DNA of 64,000 bases from Corythucha ciliata. Lineage: Eukaryota > Arthropoda > Insecta > Hemiptera > Tingidae. A program made the position numbers and the translations under genes. The stretch lies in the NCBI GenBank assembly GCA_038030265.1, contig CM075938.1, positions 50,523,189-50,587,188 of the forward strand. Direction: 5' to 3'. Numbering within the stretch: position 1 is the stretch's first letter; each line of letters begins with the position of its first letter. The notes under the pieces were generated by a model, which saw only the letters and a list, made by a program, of their open reading frames with translations, made no database searches and was not told the DNA's origin. Below, one piece after another: positions 56,454 through 64,000 of this stretch.

Positions 56454-56946
56454 TGTTGTGTCCCGGATGATAAAATACCATTGCACTGTAGAGAACTTAT
56501 ATATGTCGTAGTCACTTGCCGTAATTTGACATTTCATGAAATGACCAGCCATTGGCATTTTAAGAAATGACCAGAGTGACTCGGCCACATAGTGTAATCC
56601 TCGTGTATTTCATGAAGTGCCCATAGGCAGGATGCATTTCATGAAATGACCGGAATTCCTAGTCAGATGGTGTTCCAACCTCACTGTTACATCAAGAGCG
56701 CGCATTTTATGAAATGGCTGGTCATTTCAAGAAATGCAAAATTACGGCATGTGACCACGACATATATATTTCCAAACTAGACTGCATGATTCATCTCAAA
56801 AAGAAAACACAAAAGGAACTCTCAACTTACATGATTGACAATGAATAGATAGTTAGACAGGGAGAGAATGAAGAGGTAATGAGGGGGGGGGGAGAGGAGC
56901 GCTAAAATAAAAGAAGCAGGTCTACGGGTAGCTAGCGCTGCTAACA
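56454..56946 (-). repeat. 3' LTR with an inserted MITE
   Basis: TG...CA ends (TGTTAGCAGC on the element strand to GGACACAACA). A 257-bp MITE splits it; without it the LTR would be ~230 bp. The segment CCATTGCACTGTAGAGAACT matches the 5' LTR start at 63921 onward. Confidence 0.85.
56505..56761. mobile_element. 257-bp MITE in the LTR
   Basis: Terminal inverted repeats GTCGTAGTCACTTGCCGTAA and GTCGTGGTCACATGCCGTAA continue ~60 bp through GAAATGACCAGCCATT. The partial 5' LTR (63921-64000) shows the uninterrupted site. ATATAT flanks both sides, a possible 6-bp duplication that cannot be separated from (AT)n slippage. Inside, the small palindrome CATTTCATGAAATG recurs several times. Confidence 0.85.
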
Positions 56947-59158
56947 CTACAAACTCTCCCACGCGTAATCGCTGAGATATCCTGGAGGGCGACGTTGGCG
57001 TTGAGGTCGCCCCTCGACCAAAACTCCATTTTGGTCGGCCAAGCCACCAACTGGGGGCTGTTCTTGTTGGTGTGGTGGCTGATTCGGAATGCCATCATTA
57101 ACGCAGGCGTCGGGCCACTGGTTTCCCATAGGAATTGCTATTGGTAGCAGAGGGGTACGTGGGCCTTGCCTTGCGGGGGCGGCAACAGAGTGTCGATCTT
57201 CTTCAAAGGAAACCTTCTTCTCCGACGGCGTTTTCGACAGCGGTGGTTGCGTTGGTGTGACTAGCGTACTTCGCATTTGATCGATGTGCCTCTTTAGCGT
57301 AAGGCCAGTGTCGAGGCGTACGATGTAATGGAGACGACCAACTCGCTCCTTTATTACGACGAACTTCCATGTTGGTTTTTTGTTATGGTACCAGCTCACC
57401 TGAACGCGTTCTCCCACGCGGAGTTGTCGGTGTCCAGGTAACGGAATGGGCCGTTTGGGGGAGGCTCGAGTGTATCCCGGGGACATGATGGCGAGGCGCG
57501 TTCGAAGGTTTCGGCCGAGGTAAAGTTCGGCAGGCGTCTTCCCACAGGCAAGTGGCGTGGCGCGGTATCGGAAGAGGATTTCTTGTACCATGTCTCGGAG
57601 AGGCAGATGGGTGTGCGAATGTGACATTCGAAGTAGTTTTTTCTTGATTGTTTGCACGGAACGCTCCGCTAAGCCGTTAGTGGCGGGGTGTCCGGGAGCC
57701 GTGAATTTTTGCTCTATGCCACGATATCCGCAGTAGTTTTGGAATACTGAGCTTTTAAAGATTGTTGCGTTATCCGTGTCGAGGACTCGGGGATAGCCAT
57801 GAAAACTGAATATGTCTTCCAGCTGGTTCATGGTCAGTTCCGATGTAGGAACGGATTTTGAAACTTTTACCTCGAGCCACTTTGACTTGGCATCCACGAG
57901 TATTAGGAAGTGGTGTCCGAGGAATTCACCCGCGTAGTCAACGTGAATGCGCTCAAAATTGTCCATTGGGTCGTCCCAAGAGTGACTCGGTACTTTAGAG
58001 GGACTCTTTTGAGCTAATGCACAAGCTTCGCATGATTTTGCAAGTTTTTCGATGCCACGGTCGATGGTTGCCCAGTAGCAGTATCGGCGAGCCAATTGTT
58101 TCATTTTAACGATACCCACATGGGTGTGGTGGAGTTCGTCTAAGACGGTGGAACGTAGACGAGCCGGAATAATGACACGATAGCCTTTGAAAAGAATATC
58201 GTTGTTCACACTTAAATCCGGATCCATCCGCTTTCCAGTACGCAGATCCTTAATTAATTGGGCTAGCTCTGGATCCCTCGCAGTTGCGGTGGCGATCAAG
58301 TCACTCGAGAGAGAGACGGTAGAAATTTGGTTTAGAGTTTGGTCCTGCATGTCTGTGACTTCTTTGCTCAAGGCTTCACTGATGCCACAGGAAGGCGAAT
58401 TATGAGCTGGTAGGTGCCTGGAAAAATAATCGACATTTTGGTGTTTACTTGCTTCTCTGTACCGTATTTTGTAATTGAAACCGTTCAGAAAAACGGCGTA
58501 GCGCAGTAGGCGTGTTGCCGTCATAGCCGGAAGTTTCGAACTTTGGTGGAAGATTCTAGTCAAAGGCTTGTTGTCGGTGATCAGTGTAAATTCACGCCCG
58601 TACACGTACATGTAGAATTTGTCCACGGTGAAGACTATCGCAAGAGCTTCGCGGTCGAGCTGACTGTAATTTCTTTCCGACGGAGTCAGTGCTTGAGAGA
58701 CAAAAGCTACAGGGTGTTCATGTCCATCCAAAACATGAGACATAACGCCGGCTATGCCTGTAGGGCTGGCGTCGCAAGCGACGACGACCGGTAGCGTTGG
58801 ATCGTAGGGAGTGAGCACTCGGTCGCTGCTGATTTCGAGTTTAAGTTTGGTGAAGGCTGACTCACATGTGGAAGACCAGATGAATTTTTGGTTCTTTTCG
58901 AGTAACCGACGTAACGGGTGGGAAATGCTTGAGAGGTTTGGTATAAACCGGGCGTAGAACGTTACCATGCCGAGGAAACGACGGAGTTCTTCCACATTGG
59001 TAGGCCTGCGTAAATTCTGTATCATTTTTACTTTCTGAGGGCACTTACTAATTTTGTTTCGGCGTATGACGTACCCAAGGAAGGAGATTTCTTCCTGAAA
59101 AAAGGTGCATTTTTGCCGATTTAGATGCAGGTTGTTTTGCTGCAAACGTTCGAGACCG
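56947..59158 (-). pseudogene. pol 3' half: RT thumb, RNase H, integrase
   Basis: An open frame of about 735 codons from GLERLQQNNLHLNRQKC (RT end) through FLGYVIRRNKI, RNase H (VACDASPTG ~150, DREAL ~194, TDNKPL ~219 in the 761-codon frame), integrase zinc finger (HTHVGIVKMKQLA...CEAC ~368-405), integrase core (HVDYAGEF; DTDNATIF; GLAERSV ~527) and a C-terminal tail, to a stop touching the LTR. The first ~24 codons of the 761-codon frame (59159-59232) are antisense of the inverted gag leader, not pol. RT motifs A and FDD are missing on this strand. Confidence 0.9.
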
Positions 59159-60934
59159 TTTTTTTCGTGCACCGTTCTGTCTCTGTCGTCATGGACCCCC
59201 AAATTTCCCAACTTCTGTCGACGATGCAACAACTAATGTCAAACCAGCAATCCATGTTGGATCACATGGTACGATCCGCAGCGACCCCCCGCAACGCCAC
59301 CACCTTCACCGTTAACATTTGTGCCCACCTTCGACCACTTTGATCACGCCAAGGAGTCGTTCCGTCAATACAGGTACCGTTTCGAAAACTACTTACAACT
59401 AAAAAAAATTACGGATAAGTCTGCCTGTCTCCAAATGTTGGTGAATTCCATCGGCCCTGATGGCTACAAAATTCTTTCCTCCGTTGCGGCCCCTTCTGAA
59501 CCAACGTCGCTTGACTACGACGAATTAGTTACACAGGTCGAGAAACACCTTTGTCCCAAGGTCAATATTGTTGTGGAACAACACAGATTCTTCAACTGCG
59601 TGCAGTCCCCCCAACAGTCTATTTCGGCGTTTGTCGCTTGCCTCAAGCAACATATTGCAGATTGTGGGTTTAGTCGCGGCTGCAAGTGCACATGCGATTG
59701 TGACAAAAATATGCAAGATATGCTGTTACGTGCCCAGTTTATTCGGGGATTACAGGACCAGCGCATGCGAGAGCAGCTCCTTCTTCGAAACGATCTAGTT
59801 TTGCAAACCGCCGTCGACTCCGCGGTAGCTTTCGAAGCGTCATTTGAGCACAGCAAAGAGCTAAGCCGCGATAAAGCTGGCGACGAAGTACACCGTGTTT
59901 CACAATTTTCCAGACCACAGACCCCTAGGCGTTCGCGTTCGACGGGCCGCTCAGTGTCCCGTTCAACACGGCCAAATCGGAAAAGCCATAAAGTTGACTA
60001 CGGCGCCCTCGGAATTTCAGGTCTATGCCTCCGCTGCGCGAAAAACACAAATAAGGCGTCCGAGTGCCGAGTGGACAGGCGTAAACTCAAGTGCACGGCG
60101 TGTGGTCGTTCTGGACACGTTCATACAGTATGCATCACGACCTTGACGAAGCAAACTGTTTATACAACATCTAGCCTTTCTGACTCAACCAACCACCTGG
60201 ACTCTCTGGGCATCTGACGAATCGATCGGGGGATCTGACGAAAAATACTTCGCAGATGTACTGATTGACGGAAAACGACAAACTTTCGAAGTCGACACGG
60301 GCGCAGGGTTGACGTTACTCATTGAAAAAGAATTCTATCGTCTCGGCCTTCAACAGCCGATTCGGCCTTCGAGAGTGAAATTCCGCACCTACACTGCCGA
60401 AATATTCAGCCCACTGGGAAAAATTGATGTTACAGTGACATACAATAACATTGAATCCAAAGAGGAGCTATACGTAGTCCCATCACAATTTTCCCCTTTA
60501 ATGGGCAGGACGTGGATTCGCCACTTAAAAATCAATTTGGCCGACATTGATCACAAAATTCATCCTTCACGGATTACACCTCTAAACACAGTCGATCCAG
60601 TATCAGACATTATCGAAAAATTTCAGGACATTTTCCAACCAACCGTCGGATGCGTTCCCAAGTTCACATGCTCGCTCAAGCTCCGTGAAAACGCCAAACC
60701 CGTCTTCATCAGGGAAAGAGAAGTCCCCCATGCCTTACGTGCTGCTGTCGAAACAGAGCTGGACGAACTCGAGCGAGACAACATTATTACAAAAGTCGAA
60801 ATGAGTGATTGGGGCTCACCTTTGGTGGTTATTCCCAAACCGGACGGGAAAGTTAGGTTGTGCGTCGACTATAAAGTCGGCGTTAACCCCCAATTGCAGG
60901 GGGCACATTACCCTATTCGCCGGATTGACGACAT
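59159..60934 (+). repeat. inverted-repeat arm 1 (1,776 bp)
   Basis: Near-identical inverted copy of 62080-63856, from the leader (GTGCACGAAAAAAA on the other strand) to CGGATTGACGACAT in RT. Few differences (for example residue changes I/P after TLL and R/Q in QFIRGL). Confidence 0.93.
59191..60217 (+). pseudogene. mag-like gag, arm 1
   Basis: An ATG at 59191 opens MDPQISQLLSTMQQLMSNQQ, then a one-base shift near the C6 tract at 59285 moves reading to the 298-codon frame (GTG at 59321) with FDHFDHAKESFRQYRYRFENYLQ. Near the end are CLRCAKNTNKASEC (incomplete knuckle) and CTACGRSGHVHTVC (proper CCHC). The same shift is present in arm 2, so it predates the duplication or is tolerated. The structural protein packages element RNA. 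Gag overlaps pol, which is in the -1 frame. Confidence 0.85.
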
Positions 60935-61180
60935 ACTGACACAACTCCGGAATTCGACTTATTTCTGTCGTCTTGACCTGTACAAAGCCTACCTACATGT
61001 ACCAGTGGACGACACGAGCAAACAAATACAAACGATTTCGACCCATCGAGGTACATATCTCGTAAATCGCCTCTCCTTCGGAGTGAAGACGGCTCCCAGT
61101 TAATTTAATAGAATCCTCGATCAAATACTCACGGGACTTGATGGCGTCCTGTCATATTTTGATGATATCATTATTTATCA
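60215..61180 (+). pseudogene. pol 5' half: protease and RT with FDD, arm 1
   Basis: The frame overlaps the end of gag and reads EVDTGAGLTLL (protease DTGAG), then RVKFRTY..., RT motifs WGSPLVVIPKPDGKVRLCVDYK, FCRLDLYKAYLHVPV (motif A) and VNRLSFGVKTAPS, where a TAA replaces the expected Glu codon (61101-61103). RT continues beyond the stop as FNRILDQILTGLDGVLSYFDDII and breaks at about 61180. The missing continuation lies at 59158 downward on the minus strand. Confidence 0.88.
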
Positions 61181-62079
61181 GTTAAATATTAAATTAAATT
61201 AAATTTAAAATTAAACAAACGAAAAAACAAAAGAAATACTAAACAAAACAAGCCTTCTACTTCTTCAACAAGAAATTCGAGCTTGCCGTCAATAACTAGA
61301 TATACTTGGGAAGAATATTTTGGCGCTGTACTTCTTGCTCACTGAAAAATTAGCGCCGTCAGACTGGGATAGCGTAGACCGCTTCACATCGTTAAATGAA
61401 GAAAATACTTTTCACTCAAGAAATGAAAAACTAAAACAAAAATTTTCAAAGTTTGAAGAGAAGAAAAGAGGCATTTCCAAGAGAAAAGCCTTAGAAGAGA
61501 CAACCAAAAAGAAAACAGTAATCAATCTCAGCAAAAGAGAACTAAACGTCCACGAAGAAAACGTACTCTCGAAAGGTCTTAATTACGCTATCACACCCAA
61601 GAGCATTCCTGTAGAGGATTTCATCGTAAACATAGAAAACGGAATCACCAAACTATCAGAAAAAGAACAAGAAGAAATAAGACAAGACGTATCATCGGTG
61701 ATCCGACGCTCAAAACCACCAAAAAGAAATCTGAAAAAAGAGGAATTACAAGCCCTAATGGAACTAAAGAACTGTGAAGAAAAAATCTTGATAGGTTCGG
61801 CTCCAGGAGGGCTTTAAGAAATTATCTTCTGGCTTTATTTTGATTTTTGTACTATGATTTTTCGATTATCATTGTGTTTTTCGTTTTCTTAAATAGGTAT
61901 AATTTTTATTTTGTTTTAGTATTCAAATTATTTACACCTCGAAGGTCTGAAGGCACTCTACCCCTTGGCACAAGCTTTTAGCTTTTAAAGGGGTAGGTCA
62001 AGTTCTGTGTTTAATGTTTGCTTTTGTATATATGTATAAATGTTTCTGACCAGAATAAAGCAAAATTGAATTGAATTGA
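61181..62079 (+). mobile_element. internally deleted Penelope-like element
   Basis: A short A/T-rich leader is followed by a frame resembling the Penelope-like N-terminus, a stop, ~250 bp of 3' sequence and a TTGAATTGAATTGAA tail abutting the broken RT of arm 2 at 62080. An AATAAA precedes the tail (62055). The catalytic RT and GIY-YIG endonuclease are absent. It sits exactly between the two inverted arms. Confidence 0.65.
61320..61817 (+). pseudogene. Penelope-like N-terminal fragment
   Basis: A 165-codon frame without an ATG at its start (it opens with TTG; the frame is open from 61296). Residues ~70-155 read KRELNVHEENVLSKGLNYAI, TPKSIPVEDFIVNIENGITKL, RRSKPPKRNLKKEELQALMEL, which fit the conserved stretch upstream of RT in Penelope-like elements (LSKGLxFxxTPxxIP... 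and P..NL...E..AL..L). The usual following DKG motif is replaced by GSAPGGL and a stop, marking the deletion joint near 61790. Family assignment is from memory of the motif pattern. Confidence 0.65.
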
Positions 62080-62082
62080 ATG

Positions 62083-62795
62083 TCGTCAATCCGGCGAATA
62101 GGGTAATGTGCCCCCTGCAATTGGGGGTTAACGCCGACTTTATAGTCGACGCACAACCTAACTTTCCCGTCCGGTTTGGGAATAACCACCAAAGGTGAGC
62201 CCCAATCACTCATTTCGACTTTTGTAATAATGTTGTCTCGCTCGAGTTCGTCCAGCTCTGTTTCGACAGCAGCACGTAAGGCATGGGGGACTTCTCTTTC
62301 CCTGATGAAGACGGGTTTGGCGTTTTCACGGAGCTTGAGCGAGCATGTGAACTTGGGAACGCATCCGACGGTTGGTTGGAAAATGTCCTGAAATTTTTCG
62401 ATAATGTCTGATACTGGATCGACTGTGTTTAGAGGTGTAATCCGTGAAGGATGAATTTTGTGATCAATGTCGGCCAAATTGATTTTTAAGTGGCGAATCC
62501 ACGTCCTGCCCATTAAAGGGGAAAATTGTGATGGGACTACGTATAGCTCCTCTTTGGATTCAATGTTATTGTATGTCACTGTAACATCAATTTTTCCCAG
62601 TGGGCTGAATATTTCGGCAGTGTAGGTGCGGAATTTCACTCTCGAAGGCCGAATCGGCTGTTGAAGGCCGAGACGATAGAATTCTTTTTCAGGGAGTAAC
62701 GTCAACCCTGCGCTCGTGTCGACTTCGAAAGTTTGTCGTTTTCCGTCAATCAGTACATCTGCGAAGTATTTTTCGTCAGATCCCCCGATCGATTC
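62083..62795 (-). pseudogene. pol 5' fragment: protease and RT start, arm 2
   Basis: Same as arm 1 up to PIRRIDDI, then the frame runs into the Penelope-like tail. RT motif A and the FDD box are missing. The DTSAG spelling (GTCGACACGAGCGCAGGG on the element strand) replaces DTGAG of arm 1, a change in a protease active-site triplet. Confidence 0.85.
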
Positions 62796-62796
62796 G

Positions 62797-63828
62797 TCAG
62801 ATGCCCAGAGAGTCCAGGTGGTTGGTTGAGTCAGAAAGGCTAGATGTTGTATAAACAGTTTGCTTCGTCAAGGTCGTGATGCATACTGTATGAACGTGTC
62901 CAGAACGACCACACGCCGTGCACTTGAGTTTACGCCTGTCCACTCGGCACTCGGACGCCTTATTTGTGTTTTTCGCGCAGCGGAGGCATAGACCTGAAAT
63001 TCCGAGGGCGCCGTAGTCAACTTTATGGCTTTTCCGATTTGGCCGTGTTGAACGGGACACTGAGCGGCCCGTCGAACGCGAACGCCTAGGGGTCTGTGGT
63101 CTGGAAAATTGTGAAACACGGTGTACTTCGTCGCCAGCTTTATCGCGGCTTAGCTCTTTGCTGTGCTCAAATGACGCTTCGAAAGCTACCGCGGAGTCGA
63201 CGGCGGTTTGCAAAACTAGATCGTTTCGAAGAAGGAGCTGCTCTCGCATGCGCTGGTCCTGTAATCCCTGAATAAACTGGGCACGTAACAGCATATCTTG
63301 CATATTTTTGTCACAATCGCATGTGCACTTGCAGCCGCGACTAAACCCACAATCTGCAATATGTTGCTTGAGGCAAGCGACGAACGCCGAGATAGACTGT
63401 TGGGGGGACTGCACGCAGTTGAAGAATCTGTGTTGTTCCACAACAATATTGACCTTGGGACAAAGGTGTTTCTCGACCTGTGTAACTAATTCGTCGTAGT
63501 CAAGCGACGTTGGTTCAGAAGGGGCCGCAACGGAGGAAAGAATTTTGTAGCCATCAGGGCCGATGGAATTCACCAACATTTGGAGACAGGCAGACTTATC
63601 CGTAATTTTTTTTAGTTGTAAGTAGTTTTCGAAACGGTACCTGTATTGACGGAACGACTCCTTGGCGTGATCAAAGTGGTCGAAGGTGGGCACAAATGTT
63701 AACGGTGAAGGTGGTGGCGTTGCGGGGGGTCGCTGCGGATCGTACCATGTGATCCAACATGGATTGCTGGTTTGACATTAGTTGTTGCATCGTCGACAGA
63801 AGTTGGGAAATTTGGGGGTCCATGACGA
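62797..63828 (-). pseudogene. mag-like gag, arm 2
   Basis: 298-codon frame (63693-62797) plus an N-terminal ATG frame from about 63824 in the other phase, exactly as in arm 1, with the shared shift at a G6 tract near 63727. Zinc-knuckle region as in arm 1. Confidence 0.85.
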
Positions 63829-63902
63829 CAGAGACAGAACGGTGCACGAAAAAAAATAAATAAAACGGAAAAACTAGGGTCTGTTCACACGGAGCACTGG
63901 TT

Positions 63903-63920
63903 CACCTCGTCGCCATTTAC
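63903..63920 (-). promoter_or_regulatory. primer-binding site of the mag-like element
   Basis: On the element strand GTAAATGGCGACGAGGTG follows the LTR. TGGCGACGAGG is the form commonly seen in mag-like elements. It lies outside the inverted arms and is present only here. Confidence 0.75.
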
Positions 63921-64000
63921 TGTTGTGTCCTGGATGATAAAATACCATTGCACTGTAGAGAACTTATATATATTTCCAAACTAGACTACATGATTCATCT
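63921..64000 (-). repeat. 5' LTR, partial (80 bp in window)
   Basis: TGTTGTGTCCTGGATGATAA onward matches 56454-56504 and then 56764-56795 without the MITE. It runs off the window. Confidence 0.88.

Larger units (their letters stand above)
62080..63856 (-). repeat. inverted-repeat arm 2 (1,777 bp)
   Basis: Mirror of 59159-60934. Outward it continues into the true leader, primer-binding site and 5' LTR, so this arm is the one still attached to its LTR. Confidence 0.93.
56454..64000 (-). mobile_element. mag-like Ty3/gypsy element rearranged by an inverted duplication (right end beyond window)
   Basis: Both LTRs read TGTTGTGTCC on the plus strand, so the framework is a minus-strand element: 3' LTR 56454-56946, RT thumb to integrase 56947-59158, 5' LTR from 63921. 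Between them lies an inverted copy of the element's own 5' half (59159-61180, plus strand), a Penelope-like fragment, and the minus-strand 5' half (62080-63920). The primer-binding site TGGCGACGAG and separate gag and pol frames fit the mag lineage. Confidence 0.85.

Noticed and set aside
56499..56767. A definite 6-bp ATATAT target duplication for the MITE in the LTR
   Set aside because: The site is an (AT)n run, so slippage gives the same picture. Kept only as a possibility.
61985..62209. Minus frame joining RT start to the Penelope-like tail as a fusion protein
   Set aside because: The frame crosses an insertion border. The extra residues are antisense of 3' sequence.

Overview
The window looks like gene-poor, repeat-saturated DNA from an invertebrate animal. 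An arthropod, perhaps a crustacean, is my guess, made only from the transposon mix: Ty3/gypsy elements of mag and K02A2.6-like type, an R1/LOA-like non-LTR element, a Penelope-like remnant, hAT-type ends and many small inverted-repeat elements. I found no host protein-coding gene that I can support, no rRNA and no CRISPR array. Almost all long open frames belong to retrotransposons or are chance translations of tandem repeats.

Layout. 1-7.7 kb: a 16-bp minisatellite, a 1.5-kb LTR with an internal 4 x ~145-bp array (1495-3008), then degenerate ~30-bp repeats carrying four small palindromic elements. 7.7-10.7 kb: sequence that looks unique, with a large hairpin at 8700-9063 and many G/C homopolymers. 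11.1-16.6 kb: a 5.47-kb element with hAT-type ends and a perfect 8-bp target duplication, filled with satellite arrays. 16.6-28 kb: long blocks of the same degenerate ~30-bp family in alternating orientation. 28.6-29.7 kb: two clean 30-bp arrays. 29.8 kb: a tRNA-like sequence. 30.5-34.6 kb: no gene seen.

34.67-42.25 kb: a nested stack on the minus strand. A compact Ty3/gypsy element with apparently identical 106-bp LTRs and a 5-bp target duplication is interrupted by a 3.38-kb hAT-type element with an 8-bp target duplication. That hAT carries satellite DNA and a ~484-bp terminal-inverted-repeat element with a tRNA-like core. 42.4-44.2 kb is a second copy of the right part of the 11-16.6 kb element. 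47.0-52.8 kb is a decayed R1/LOA-like non-LTR element with a 1.84-kb internal tandem duplication. 56.45-64.0 kb is a mag-like gypsy element whose 5' half is present twice in opposite orientation (arms of ~1.78 kb) around a deleted Penelope-like element.

The theme linking these parts is mobile-element ends mobilising non-coding satellite DNA. Two unrelated hAT-type end sets, each with its own 8-bp target duplication, enclose kilobases of the same degenerate satellite family and no visible transposase. All end points, repeat periods and identities were judged by eye.
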